Assembly (NCBI GenBank): GCA_900491605.1
Contig: UESW01003900.1
Coordinates: 750,932-814,931, forward strand
DNA length: 64,000 bases
Direction: 5' to 3'
Origin: Calamus simplicifolius
Lineage: Eukaryota; Streptophyta; Magnoliopsida; Arecales; Arecaceae
Below are positions 34,659 to 46,553 of this stretch, one piece after another. Under the pieces are notes generated by a model, which saw only the letters and a list, made by a program, of their open reading frames with translations, had not been told where the DNA came from and ran no database searches. Position numbers and translations under genes: made by a program. How positions within the stretch are numbered: position 1 is the stretch's first letter; each line of letters begins with the position of its first letter.

Positions 34659-34670
34659 GCTCTGATACCA
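34659..34670 (-). promoter_or_regulatory. Copia D primer-binding site (tRNA-Met)
   Basis: TGGTATCAGAGC on the minus strand, two bases from the 5' LTR end at 34673. Confidence 0.9.
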
Positions 34671-34672
34671 AT

Positions 34673-36439
34673 TGTTGGCCCAGATGGCAACCCAAGAGGG
34701 GGGGGTGAATTGGGTTCTTAAAAAATTTAAGACTTTTAAACAATTTAAATTGAGATGTGCAAGTGAAAGGATCAACTAATAAGCAAAGCACAAACACAAG
34801 TATATGAGAGATAGAGAAGAGACAATTAAGCACGGCAAACACAAGATATTTTATAGTGGTTCGGTGCAAACAACACCTACGTCCACTCCCAAGACTCACT
34901 TGGGTCCACACTATAATCACTCTAGATTACAGCCGAGTTGTTTTCCAAGCTCACAACTCAAACTTGTTGTTTTTCCAGGATCACAACGAACCCAGCCGAT
35001 TTTACACGGGCTTACCGGCACAAAACCCTATACGTTGTTTTTCACGGGCTCACAACTAACCAAACACAAGCTATACCTAGCTTGTACTGAGGTTTAACAA
35101 CCTCCTCTAGTTTAATCCCTCAGATTAAACTAGACACAAACAAATAAAATGAGTTTAATTACAAGCAGCTCCTTTTTGAGCAGATATTTCAAAATAGAAA
35201 TTGAGTTTAGAAAAGCCTGAATATTTAAAGCTTGAGAGCTGGCTTGGCTTCTTTGGCTTCCTTCCTTCAACTCCTCTTGATGTTGAATCAGGCCTCAGCA
35301 CCGATTCTTCACGGATTTAAGCTTTGGAGTTGGGTTGAAGCTTTTTCTCCCTTTTTCTTGAATGTGGAAGATCTTTGATTTGCTCTTGAAGGCTTTGAGA
35401 TCTCCTCTTGAATCTTCTGTAGAATGTAGCTCTGGAGTGCACGAATCTCACTCTTGGATTTCACTTCTTTTGAATCTCTCTTCGTTGAGCAAAAAAGATT
35501 TTTCAAAATGCTCTGTTTTTCCCTCTTTTCAAATGATATTCTTTTCTCTCTTTTTTGATTTTCTCTGGGTTATTTTGATTTGAAAAGAACTCCTCTATTT
35601 ATAGAATCTGCAAAAATATATCCGTTAGAGTCAAGGAAAAATAGCCGTTATTTAAAAATCTAACCGTTGGAGCTGATGTGTCATCCGTAAAAATCGCGCC
35701 CAGAAATGCTGGAGTCGACTCATGCTTTTCCCGAGTCGGCTCGAGCTCATTTTACTAAAAATAGAAATATTAGGGGTCGACTCGATAAAGGTGAAGTGTC
35801 GACTCCTGATAGTCGGGAGTCGACTCGTGAAGGGCTTGGTGTCGACTCGAGAGATGCTCAGAAAAACACTCTTCTGGTGTCTGAGCGGAGTCGACTCGCA
35901 CAGTCCAGGAGTCGGCTCGACAAAATCAGGGGTCGACTCGACGATTTCACGGGTCGACTCGACACAGATGCACATTTCTGTACACTGAGCGGAGTCGACT
36001 CTGAAACTCAGGAGTCGGCTCCGGAACGCATCAAAAATCAGAAATTTTTCTGATTGACATTAAAATCGTTCCAGATTCATTTTAGTTCATTGTTTTGATA
36101 TGAAATCAATAAAATTAACCTTTAGAAGTGATTCATGAACTAATCCATAAGCTTTTAGAATAAAACATGAATTATAACTTTTCTTTTCGAAAGTTTGAAT
36201 ATTGAGTTTAAAGTCACAATCAAAATTGATTAAAGTTAAACTTAAGCATTCTCATTCTCATTGATTGTTCAAAGTAAGTTTGTTACTTCATAAACTCATT
36301 AATAAACTCAATGGCTTTTAGTTAAAACATTTAATAAACTCAATGGTTTTTAGTTAAAACATTTAATAAACTCAATGGTTTTTAGTAATCATCAAAATCA
36401 GAAGGATTGGATTATATAATTTTTCATAATCTTTCAATA
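34673..36439 (-). repeat. Copia D 5' LTR (right)
   Basis: 1,767 bp. On the minus strand it starts TATTGAAAGATT (standard TG changed to TA) and ends GGGCCAACA. GTCGACTC motifs at about 35710-36025; TATA at 35595-35604. Part of the length excess over the left LTR comes from three copies of a 'taataaactcaatggtttttag' phrase near 36300-36385. Confidence 0.92.
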
Positions 36440-36444
36440 CATAT
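36440..36444 (+). repeat. Target-site duplication of copia D (right copy)
   Basis: CATAT, matching 25857-25861. Confidence 0.92.
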
Positions 36445-36724
36445 TATTTAAAGGTCTAAAATTGCTACGAATCATTTCCAACAAGTTTAATGGAGCTAAA
36501 AACCTCTAGTAGCCCCTTGACCTCCCCACTGATCAAGGCTACCAGCTAGGGAGCCCACATAATATTATTGACTTGCGATGGTTCATTCTCAATTCCTATC
36601 AGACTTGTAATTCAATTAATGTCTTGATAAACTTTAAATTTCAAGCTCCCAAAGCATAATTCATGAAATTCCTTGAAAGTCATAATTGTCTCAATGTCAT
36701 CCAAGTATTTTGCCTAGAGTGTCA

Positions 36725-36990
36725 TTATGCATATGTCCCTAAGATCATAACCTGGGTCTTGTGGGTTATGGGCCCACCATGCTTCCGCTGCGCACTCTGA
36801 TGCTGCATGTCCTGCATAGACTGCGCCATACCCGAGAGAGCTTGTAGCATCTCGGACTGGAATCGCTGGTGCTCAGCTCCTACTGGGTTGGCAGGGGCCA
36901 TACCTCCAGTAGTTCCTTGTCCCACCGGCTAATCAGCATTACCGGCCAGAGAGTCCTCCTCATACAGTTAGCTCCTAGTATGGCGAGCCA
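36725..36990 (-). pseudogene. Element C gag N-terminal remnant
   Basis: On the minus strand, about 36990 begins MARHTRS, then LYEEDSLAGNAD and (36925-36725) GQGTTGGMAPANPVGAEHQR with a glutamine/methionine-rich stretch. Its position just inside the primer site and its composition fit a chromovirus gag N-terminus. Stops are present. Confidence 0.5.
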
Positions 36991-37029
36991 TAACTAATTC
37001 CTGGTAAATCAGATATGGTTAATATCGTC

Positions 37030-37170
37030 ATAAATTAATGTGTCAGGTGACTCTAAGTATAATGTCATCAAAATATGTTCTCTACGTATTATCATGTCCA
37101 TATGTCTGTGTCCCTAGGGTCATAACTGTATCATGTCAATATGTCTGTGTCCCTAGGGTCATAACCTGGC
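37030..37170 (-). other. Element C leader with short duplication
   Basis: Untranslated leader of element C. The phrase 'catgtc(a/c)atatgtctgtgtccctagggtcataac' occurs twice (about 37094-37130 and 37133-37165), a small tandem duplication. Confidence 0.55.
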
Positions 37171-37184
37171 TCTGATACCATAAA
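37171..37184 (-). promoter_or_regulatory. Element C primer-binding site (tRNA-Met)
   Basis: CTCTGATACCA on the plus strand, that is TGGTATCAGAG(CC) on the minus strand, a few bases from the right LTR. It shows that the element lies on the minus strand. Confidence 0.85.
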
Positions 37185-37187
37185 AGC

Positions 37188-40100
37188 TATCACGCCCCAG
37201 ACCCAAAAATTTTGAGCTAGGGTGACAACCCGCCGCGTGCCGGGCACGTAAGGCGTCCTGAAACATGACACTGAGTTCAAGAAAAGCAACAACCTATATA
37301 TCATTCAAGTCCATGTCTTTAATACAATCCATAACTAAAGCTTTGGGCTACAAGCCCTACACATAAGCATTACTGGGGTTACATCAACATATGAATCCAC
37401 TTTATTTTAAGTAGAAGCTTCAACGAACTTATGGTTCCTTACACACCACAATAATATAGTCTGGGCATCAAGCCCTACACATAAATACACTGGTATAGCA
37501 ATAACACAAAAATCTATATTTTATTTGAGTTGAGGTCCATCACTCCAACATGTTATTCTCAAATCTCATGGTCCTGTAGCAAAAACATTATAATATTTTT
37601 ATGAGATTACACTCAGTAAGTAAACCACGTTATACAGTCAAATCATAGCATAGCAATCAATAAGCATATAAATGATCTGCATGCATAAACATTTCACAAA
37701 TACTCAAACATGCAATGTAAGTAAACCCATCATTGTTATATTATATCATATGTGTCCCAAGGCCCTGCAATGCCCCATAACAAAGGAGAGCCATGGTGGC
37801 ACATATAAATATAATTCAAATCATTTGTACTCATCATTGTTGTATTATATCATAGCAAATTATCAGTGCATATAAAGCATTCCAATTGTTATATTATATC
37901 ATATGTGTCCCACGGCCCTGCAATGCCCCATAACAAAGGAGAGCCGCGGCGGCATATATAAATATAATTCATTCTTTTGCATTCACAATCACTCCATTAT
38001 GCAATGTAAGTATTATATCATGCGTGTCCCACGGCCCTGCAATGCCTCATCTGAGCACATCCTCTAGATGTGTATGGCCATAGCAAAGGAGAACCGCGGC
38101 GGCACTTATGAATATAATACCAATCATTTGCATCCATAACTGCTCAATTATACTATATAAGTAAACCCACTGTTTATACTCTCAATGGTAACTGTAAATG
38201 TGACCCACGACCCTGCAATATCTCAATAGCGTACCAACAAGTATCCCCCCTACTGAAGTAGGGTCGAAATACCATAGTGTACCAACAAGTATCCCCCCTA
38301 CTGAAGTAGGGTCGAAATACCATAGCGTACCAACAAGTATCCCCCCTACTGAAGTAGGGTCGAAATACCATAGTGTATCAACAAGTATCCCCCCTACACA
38401 AGTAGGGTCGAAATACCATAGTGTACCAACAAGTATCCCCCCTACTGAAGTAGGGTCGAAATACCATAGTGTACCAACAAGTATCCCCCCTACTGAAGTA
38501 GGGTCGAAATACCATAGTGTACCAACAAGTATCCCCCCTACTGAAGTAGGGTCGAAATACCATACTGTACCAACAAGTATTCCCCCTACTGAAGTAGGGT
38601 CGAAATACCATAATGTACCAACAAGTATCCCCCCTACTGAAGTAGGGTCGAAATACCATACTGTACCAACAAGTATCCCCCCTACTGAAGTAGGGTCGAA
38701 ATACTAGGATATGACATGATAAAGGAGAGCCGCGGCGACACATAACAGTACCTCACATCACATACACTCAACAACACAATATTGCATAAAGAGTGGATTA
38801 TACCTACTGAACAATTGCATGTAATACATCACATCAATGTCATAATAACTGCATCTCTCATGCATAGCAACTGCATCTCTCATGCATAGCAACTGCATCT
38901 CTCATGCATAGCAACTGCATCTCTCATACATAGCAACCACACATGACATCATAGTACATTAACAGCCATGTATTCATAATATTCATCTACTTACAAATTT
39001 AGCCAATAACAATTCACAATTTAACTACGCATATCCTGAAACAAATCATTTAATAAACTGATAACTGGCTTACTTACCTCAGTACGCAATCCAACAGGTA
39101 TAAATAAGCTAGTCAGATGTCTGAGCACCTACAGGATCATTACACAATCAATTTATTAGTAAAGAATATTAAAATGACCCTTAGGATTTCTACCCAGACT
39201 AGTTCACGGGCCCTACTTTGGGCTTGAATATCTCCCACTACACACACCCAATTGGGGAAGTAAAAATACCCCAAGAAACTAGAATTCACCAAGATTCTAG
39301 CCATATAAATATTTTTCTAAACCCGACCCGTTACAGAGCCCAAAAGTTAGCCCAAACTACCTATGCTGCACGGCCCAAAAGGCCTGAACCGGCTGGCCCA
39401 GCCGGCCTGGTTCAGCCTTTTATCACCCGATCCCCTGTTTCTTCCGAAACAGGGGATTGAAAAGATGCCGGCGGCCAGGGCCACCGCCGGCCGAATCCAT
39501 GGCGGTCCAGCCACCGGAGGCCGAGCCAGAGTCGGCCGCCGCCGCTGCCGGCCACACTCCCTCTATTATTCTCTCTAAATCATCTTTTCACTCTCCGATT
39601 TCATCCGTTCGAGCTGTCACCATGCCAGCGACTTCTCCGGCGAAATTGGGGTCGGTCCGGCCACCATTGGCCGGACCGGAGCCGGCTGTCGCCGTGACTT
39701 GCCTCCCCCTTGAATCCATCCCCATCAATTTCATTCAATTCATCTCTAATTTCTTCCTTTTCTCACAATTCGTCCGCACGGCTTCAACAGTGCCGGCGGC
39801 ACGGCCGGCCACCATGGCCGGCCGGACCTCCACCGGACGCACTCCCGGTGCCGGTGGAGGCGCCAGCCCGAAGCTCAGGCCCGGCGAGGCAGCGAGCACG
39901 CCGCCGGGCCTGAACCAACCGATGGAAGCCGGTTTGGCTTCCGTCACCGCATGAGAGAGAGGCAGATTGGCCCTCTCTCTCTCCTCTTTCATCGCCACCA
40001 CTCCACCGGACGCTGCCCATGGTGCCGACGGAGTCACCGGCCGGAGCTCGGGCACGGCGAGGTGGCGGGCACGCCGCCGGGCCCAAACCGATGCACGGCC

Positions 40101-40482
40101 GGTTCACAGCACTCCTACGTTCTCTCTCTGTCTCCCAGTTTCTGTCTCTCTCTCTCTCTCTCATGCTATCTCTCTCTCTCTCCCTCTCTCTCATGCTATC
40201 TCTCTCTCTTTCTTCCCTCTCCTGATACTCTCTCTCTCTTCCTTTGAGAGGCAGGGGATTACCTGATGGAAGTGGATGCCAGCATGATGGAGAGAGTCCC
40301 CCCCTCTATCATATAAATAATTCCCTACGCAATGCTTCAGCCCAAGGACTCAAAAACCCATCAGATGCGACTCGAGAATCCAAGCGACATATAGGGAACT
40401 TAAATGTTATAATAACACTAGGTGTCACCCCAATTAATACTGAGAGTTAACCTCCCCACTATTAAATTACCGGGGGTTTACA
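37188..40482 (-). repeat. Element C 5' LTR (right)
   Basis: 3,295 bp. On the plus strand it begins TATCACGCCCC, where the left copy has TGTCACGCCCC (terminal G to A), and ends TTTACA. It carries the same 48-bp minisatellite (ten copies, about 38231-38704), GC-rich block and TC stretch as the left LTR. 'gcatctctcatgcatagcaact' is present in more copies (about 38848-38930) than on the left. Confidence 0.92.
38231..38704. repeat. 48-bp hairpin minisatellite (right LTR of C)
   Basis: Ten copies of the same hairpin-containing unit as at 21671-22143. Copy number is unchanged between the two LTRs, and several copy-specific variants (for example 'tgtatcaac', 'ccatactg', 'ccataatg') sit at the same copy positions. 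Confidence 0.93.
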
Positions 40483-40487
40483 CCAAG
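40483..40487 (+). repeat. Target-site duplication of element C (right copy)
   Basis: CCAAG, matching 20625-20629. Confidence 0.93.
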
Positions 40488-41551
40488 GACCTCAACACTT
40501 TACCCTTGGAGGAGCTACTTGGATCACTAATGACCCATGAGTTAACGATGAAGCAGCACATAGAGGAAAATATTAAAAAGAAGAAGACTATAGCTCTTAA
40601 GGCTGCAGAAAGTGAGGAGAGCTGCAGTGATAATGATGATGATGATGATGAGACAGCTCTTCTAGCTAGAAAATTCAAAAAATTCATGAGAAGAAAGAGA
40701 CCCTTCCACAAGAAGAAATTGGAATTAAGATGGAAGGAGAAAGAGAAAAGGACAAAGACAAGGACAAAGAGAAAGACCCCTTAATTTGCTATGAGTGTAA
40801 GAAACCGGGGCACTTTAGATATGATTGTCCTCTACTAAAGAAAACCTACAAGAAGAAGAAGAAAGCCTATGTTGCAACCTGGAGCGATAGCGATGAATCC
40901 TCTTCAGAGGAAGATCAAAAAGAAGTTGCAAACATTTGCTTTATGGCAAACGATGACAATGAGGTAAGTTCTGAAAATCCTTGTGATGATTTTGCATTTG
41001 ATGAATTATTTGAAGCTTTTAATGAACTACTTGATGATTTTAAAGTTTTAAAAAGGAAATACAGATTTCTGAAAAATGATAATTCAATTCTCATTAAAGA
41101 AAAAGATAATCTTACTAATGAGATTAAGATGCTGAAATCTGAAAATAAAATTTGAAAAAAGAAAAAGAGTAAATTTCCAATGAAAATGATAAATTAAAGA
41201 AGGAAGTAGATAAATATAAGAATATTGTTGATAAATTTACTTATAGTTCTGAAAAACTTAATTTGTTATTAGGTAATTAAAGAGCCATATTTGATAAGGC
41301 TGGATTAGGATATAGACCTAACATAAAACAAAAATTTATCAAAAACTTCTTTAGAAAAGAACAAAATAGAGATAATGTTACATGTCATTATTGTAACAAG
41401 AAAAGCCATAAATCCTATGAATGTAATGTGAGAAACAGTAACAAAAATTTAAATAGTAAAGGAAAGAAAATATGGGTTCCCAAAGGAACAATCTTTTATG
41501 CTACTAACCATGAAGGACCCAAGAAGGCTTGGGTACCTAAATATAAGACTT
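40488..41551 (+). pseudogene. gag: Copia B gag, C-terminal part
   Basis: Resumes after element C with LNTLPLEELLGSLMTHELTM. A frameshift near 40730 leads into 40730-41155, with the CCHC knuckle (CYECKKPGHFRYDC) at 40787-40828 and an acidic stretch. A second knuckle-like motif (CHYCNKKSHKSYEC) lies near 41382-41423. Stops occur around 41153, 41170 and 41280. Confidence 0.86.
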
Positions 41552-43109
41552 AATTATTTTTGCAGGAGTATCTTGCGGCCAAAAGATCAAAGCGAAAGTG
41601 GTATCTCAATAGTGGCTGCTCAAGACACATGACGGGTGACAAGGATCAATTCATCACCCTTGAAAGCAAAAGAGGAGGAGTTATTACGTTTGGTGACAAT
41701 GGCAAAGGCCAAATCATGGGGTTTGGTAATATTCAAATAACTCCTCCACGTATATTGAAAATGTTTATATGTAAATGGTTTAAAACATAATTTAATTAGT
41801 ATTAGCCAATATGTGATAAAGGTTTTAAAGTATCATTCGAAGCATCTATCTGCACTGTTTCTAATCCCATTGATAATAGCATTATTTTTATTGGAAATAG
41901 AAATGGCAATGTATACTTGATTGATTTAGACAATTTGTCTACTAGTAATCATTGCTTAGTTGCTAATAATGCTAATATGAATGAGATTGGCTGGTTATGG
42001 CATCGTAGATTAGGTCATGCAAGCACACACCTAATTTCAAAATTAATAAGAATGGATTTAGTAAAAGACTTTCACAACTAGATTTTGAAAATAATAAAAT
42101 TTACGATGCATGTCAATTTGGAAAACAAACTAGAAACTCTTTCAAAACTAAAAATATTGTTTCCACTTCTAGGCCACTTGAACTACTTCACATGGACCTT
42201 TTTGGACCTACTAGAACCACAAGTCTAGGAGGAAAGAAATATGGTCTTGTGATTGTAGATGATTACTCTAGATATACTTGGGTATTGTTTTTAGCTCATA
42301 AAGATGAGACCTTTCCATTGTTTTTGAAATTCTTCAAAAAGGTCACAAATGAGAAAATAACACCATAGTATCTCTTAGAAGTGATCATGGCACTGAATTT
42401 GAAAATCATCTATTTGAAAACTTTTGCATAGAAAATGGCATCCATCATAATTTTTCAGCACCTAGAACACCGCAACAAAATGGAGTAGTTGAAAGAAAAA
42501 ATAGAACCTTAGAAGACATGGCCCGTACCATGCTATGTGAAAGCAACCTACCAAAATACTTTTGGGCGGAACTATAAACACGGCATGTTACATTCTTAAT
42601 AGAGCTTTGATTAGGCCAATCATTAAGAAAACTCCTTATGAACTATGGAAACAATAGAAAACCAAACATAAGCTACTTTCATGCATTTGGTTGTAAATGT
42701 TTCATTCATAATAATGGTAAAGATAATCTAGGAAAATTTGATGCAAAATCTGATGAAGGCATTTTCTTAGGATATTCAACATCTAGTAAAGCCTATAGAG
42801 TGTTTAACAAGAGAAACTTAATTGTAGAAGAATCTATTCATGTAATTTTTGATGAATCTTTAGCATCTAGTTCAAGAATATTGATGATGAGAAGATACAA
42901 ACATTCTAGAAAGAGATATTGAAAAGTTAAATATTGATGTATCTTCAGATCATGAACAAGAAGCCAAAGATAATGATTCCCCTAGTGTTGATGTTGTTGA
43001 TGCAAATCATAATGATGTAGATCTTTCTAAAGATTGGAGATATGCCTATGGTCATCCAAAAGAATTAATTATAGGTGATCCATCTCAAGGAGTAAGAACT
43101 AGATCATCA
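41552..43109 (+). pseudogene. Copia B protease and integrase
   Basis: 41560-41790 reads KWYLNSGCSRHMTGD; the catalytic aspartate of DSG is changed to asparagine (GAT to AAT). Integrase zinc domain (HRRLGHAS), core (MDLFGPTRTTS, DDYSRYTW, LRSDHGTEF) and 42638-42922 follow with at least four single-base indels (near 41740, 42070, 42353, 42570). Confidence 0.86.
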
Positions 43110-44720
43110 ATGAGAAACATCAATAATCATCTTGCATTTGTATCTCAAATTGAACCTAAAACTATTGAAGAGGCAAAAAAAGATAATAATTGGATGTTAG
43201 CCATGCAAGAAGAATTAAATCAATTTACTAGGAATAATGTCTGGACTCTTGTAGATAGACCTAAAGATCATTCTGTTATAGGATCAAAATGGGTATTTAG
43301 AAATAAATTAGACAAAAATGGCATAGTAATTAGAAACAAAGCTAGATTAGTTGCAAAAGGATATAATCAAGAAGAAGGAATTGATTTTGATGAAACTTTT
43401 GCACCTGTAGCTAGACTAGAAGCAATTAGATTATTACTCGCATTTGCATGTCATATGCATATCAATTTATTTCAAATGGATGTTAAAAGTGCATTTTTAA
43501 ATGGATTTATAAATGAGGAAGTTTTTGTTGAACAACCTCCTGGTTTTGAAGATCATGAATTTCCAAATCATGTTTTTAAATTGCACAAAGCACTATATGG
43601 TTTAAAACAAGCACCTAGAGCTTGGTATGAAAGATTAAGTAAATTTTTGATTGAAAATGACTTTATAAGAGGAAATGTTGATAAAACACTATTTTTGAAA
43701 AGAAAAGACAAGGATTTATTAGTAGTACAAATATATGTTGATGATATTGTATTCGGTGCTACTAACAATCTGTTATGTCAAGAATTTGCTAAGTTAATGC
43801 AGGGTGAGTTTGAGATGAGCATGATGGGAGAACTCAATTTCTTCCTAGGACTTCAAATCAAGCAAAGCAAAGAGGGAATTTTCATCAATCAAGCAAAATA
43901 CACAAAAGAACTTCTCAAGAAGTTTGGAATGGAGTCAATCAAACCACTTGGAACACCTATGAGCCCTTCATGCAAATTGGACAAAGATGAAGATGGTAAG
44001 AAAGTAGATCAAAAATATTACAGAGGTATGATCGGATCTCTTCTTTACTTAACAGCTAGTAGACCAGATATCATGTTTGCTGTTTGTCTATGCGCTAGAT
44101 TTCAATCTGAACCTAAAGAATCTCACTTAATTGCTGTAAAAAGAATCTTAAGATATTTAAGTGGAACTAAAAATGTAGGTTTATGGTATTCTAGAGACTC
44201 AACATTAAACTTGATTGCATATTCTGATTCCGACTATGCTGGATGTAAATTAGATAGAAAAAGCACAAGTGGTGCATGTCAATTTTTAGGATGTAACTTA
44301 ATCTCTTGGTTTAGCAAAAAGCAAAATTCGGTTGCATTATCAACTGCTGAAGCAGAATATGTTGCAGCTGGAAGTTGCTGTGCTCAAATCCTTTGGATTA
44401 AGAGACAACTTGAAGATTATGGCATAACACTTGATAAAACTCCAATTAGATGTGATAACACAAGTGCAATTAATTTAACTAAAAATCCAATTCAACATTC
44501 AAGAACAAAACACATTGAAATTAGATATCACTTTATAAGAGAACATGTAGCTAATAATGAAATTTGTCTTGATTATGTTAATACTGAAGAACAATTAGCT
44601 GATATATTTACAAAACCTTTGAGTGAAGAAAGATTTTGTTATCTTAGAGGTGAATTAGGGATTTGTGACCCTTTGAATGATTTTGAAACTCTAAGGAATG
44701 ACTATCTAGATTTCTATTAA
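43110..44720 (+). CDS. Copia B reverse transcriptase-RNase H (longest intact pol block)
   Basis: 536 codons without a stop. The ATG at 43110 (MRNINNHLAFVSQIEP) is internal to the polyprotein and is not a natural start. RT: KWVFRNKLDKNGIVIRNKAR, QMDVKSAFLNGF, LYGLKQAPRAWY, catalytic YVDD at 43734-43745. RNase H: YSDSDYAGCKLDRKSTSG, SVALSTAEAEYVAAGSC, KHIEIRYHFIREHV. It ends GICDPLNDFETLRND before TAA at 44718. In an intact element it would be released from the polyprotein by the protease and would copy the RNA into cDNA. The rest of this copy is broken, so it is a preserved piece and not a working gene. Confidence 0.9.
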   Translation: MRNINNHLAFVSQIEPKTIEEAKKDNNWMLAMQEELNQFTRNNVWTLVDRPKDHSVIGSKWVFRNKLDKNGIVIRNKARLVAKGYNQEEGIDFDETFAPVARLEAIRLLLAFACHMHINLFQMDVKSAFLNGFINEEVFVEQPPGFEDHEFPNHVFKLHKALYGLKQAPRAWYERLSKFLIENDFIRGNVDKTLFLKRKDKDLLVVQIYVDDIVFGATNNLLCQEFAKLMQGEFEMSMMGELNFFLGLQIKQSKEGIFINQAKYTKELLKKFGMESIKPLGTPMSPSCKLDKDEDGKKVDQKYYRGMIGSLLYLTASRPDIMFAVCLCARFQSEPKESHLIAVKRILRYLSGTKNVGLWYSRDSTLNLIAYSDSDYAGCKLDRKSTSGACQFLGCNLISWFSKKQNSVALSTAEAEYVAAGSCCAQILWIKRQLEDYGITLDKTPIRCDNTSAINLTKNPIQHSRTKHIEIRYHFIREHVANNEICLDYVNTEEQLADIFTKPLSEERFCYLRGELGICDPLNDFETLRNDYLDFY

Positions 44721-45178
44721 TTTCTTGATATTTCTTTCATAATTTTAAGGACAAATTATCTAGTCATCTGAGCAATTTGTTCCTCATATTCCAAAGATTT
44801 TTTCAAAATTTTATTGAACCTATTGTGACAAGTTTCAGTTGTTTGAATCTCAGTTATTTTTCTCTGAAACTGTCAGTGGAGTCGACACCTCAGTTTGAGG
44901 AGTCGACACCTTGTCTGTGTCGCTCTCGGTCCTGACCTTGGAGCCGACACCCGTATAAGTGGAGCCGACTCCAGTTCGAGCGCTGACTGTGTTAGCGATT
45001 TGGAGTCGACACCCGACTTTGCGGGAGTCGACACCTGGGGTCCCAAATCGACTTTATTAGGGCAGAGTCGACACCTCATCATTTCATTTCTTTTCAAATT
45101 CTTAACCAAACTCTTCCCAAATCTCTCAAAGCCTTCCCATCTCTAATTCCACCCTATTCAAGCCTTCCTAAGGATCTA
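44721..45178 (+). promoter_or_regulatory. Pol-to-ORF3 spacer of copia B with GTCGAC repeats
   Basis: Non-coding. Seven or so GGAGTCGACACC/GGAGCCGAC motifs between 44877 and 45074, followed after about 100 bases by the ORF3 ATG. Same layout as copia A and D. Confidence 0.55.
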
Positions 45179-46553
45179 ATGGCACCTAAGAGGAGAGGAT
45201 CAGTGCTTGGAGCCCGTAGCAACTGGAAAATGATCGGCGAGATGACCCATGCACGAGCCGTCTCCGAGTGATTCCTCTTCAACTGCTTCGGACAATCCAA
45301 ACCCTTCATCTCCTCAGGTAGATACCCTAGGGAGAGTGATAACAATGGGTAGGAAAGTTGATTTTGAGTTCTTTCAATCCGAGGGCTTCTCTATTGGGAA
45401 TCAAATCAAGGAACTAGGCTGGGATAAAGTGTGTTCTCTAGATGTTCCTACATATCCAGCTCTTGTCAAGGAATTCTATTTCAATCTGTCGAGAGGTGAT
45501 GGTGGAATCGTGAGCTCAGTCAGAGGTAAAAGGATCCATCTTACTTTTCAGAAATTAGGAAACCTCCTTAGCATTCCCATTACTGGATTAGTTGCCGACA
45601 TCCACAGTGAGAGGTCAGCGCTCTATCGAGGATGTTAGGGAGAGAAGTTACAGAATTTGAGGAGATTAGGGCTAACCAACTGCCCTTGGAATTAAGATTA
45701 CTTCACAATATTTGCAGTAGAATATTATTTCCAAAAACTGGTCGATTTGAGTATGTCTCCGAGCGAGACATTGTTGTGATGGACAGTGTTTGACCAGTCA
45801 ACCCATAAATTTAGCTGCAATGATGATATTTTATATGGCTGAGGCTGGAGGGAAAAGAAGATCATCCTTACCCTACGGCATGGTGCTAACTATGGTTTTC
45901 AGAGCCAAGGTGTTGTGATATTAGAGAATGAACCTTCTAAGAATCTCAGGCATACTGATTACTACAGTTTGGCCACCTTGCATCGGATGGGATTTGTTAA
46001 GATCAACGGCAATGGGAAAGGAAAGGCAGCTTGGATGAGAGAGCCCCTGAACCTAGACCTTCTGCATCTTTGAGGCTGGACCATCTGTGAGGGTTCCCTC
46101 TCGCAGCCTAGCAGTCCTGTTCCTGCCCCTGCACCCACTCAAGTTCATGTTCAGTCATCCACTTCATCAGTTGGTTTTTCAGACCTTCAATTGGAGCAAC
46201 TCAAAGGATTGCTTGCTGCTCAGAAGGATGAATTGAAGACTGAGTTTGATAATAAGTTTATGAATCTTAAAGAAACCCTTTATTCCCTGGATGATCGCAT
46301 TGGAAAAATAGAATCAACTCTTAGTTCATCTGTGGATTCCTTAAGTAATGATCTGAAAAATATATTTGAAGAACTTAAAGATATCTGTGGAGATTCTGAA
46401 ACCTACTCCAAATGCAATGCCGAGCTTCAAGATAAAATCATGACTGCTTGCTCTTTTGTTGATAGAAGGTTGAAAGAATTTGTAGCTACTCAAAGTGATG
46501 GAATGAGAAAGATTTTGGATCATTTAACAAGAATCATTAGAACCAATTTGTAA
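45179..46553 (+). pseudogene. Copia B extra 3' gene (ORF3)
   Basis: ATG at 45179 (MAPKRRGS). N-domain in 45249-45638 (GRKVDFEFFQSEGFSIG, TYPALVKEFYFNLSRGDGG). Frameshifts near 45220, 45620, 45790 and 45900-46110. A proline/serine-rich linker follows (about 46115-46180), then an intact coiled-coil C-terminus, 46191-46553 (MEQLKGLLAAQKDELKTEFD to the stop). Sequence agrees with copia A and D along the whole length. Confidence 0.7.

Larger units (their letters stand above)
25862..36439 (-). mobile_element. Copia D: Sirevirus-type Ty1/copia, minus strand
   Basis: 10,578 bp with CATAT duplications, inside element C. The gene order on the minus strand is the same as in copia A and B, including the extra 3' gene. 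Its LTRs differ from those of A and B in length and sequence apart from the shared GGGCCAACA-type end and GTCGAC motifs, so it is a related but distinct subfamily. Many frameshifts. Confidence 0.92.
20630..40482 (-). mobile_element. Element C: Tekay/Del-type chromovirus, minus strand, host to copia D
   Basis: Bounded by 3.2-3.3-kb LTRs (20630-23875 and 37188-40482) with CCAAG duplications. Orientation is minus: a reverse-complement tRNA-Met primer site lies beside the right LTR and a purine tract beside the left LTR. Without copia D it is about 9.3 kb, of which only about 2.7 kb is internal, so most of pol is gone. The lineage call rests on an integrase C-terminus with chromodomain (24020-24560), the long LTRs and the GGGGCGTGACA LTR end. 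Confidence 0.87.
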
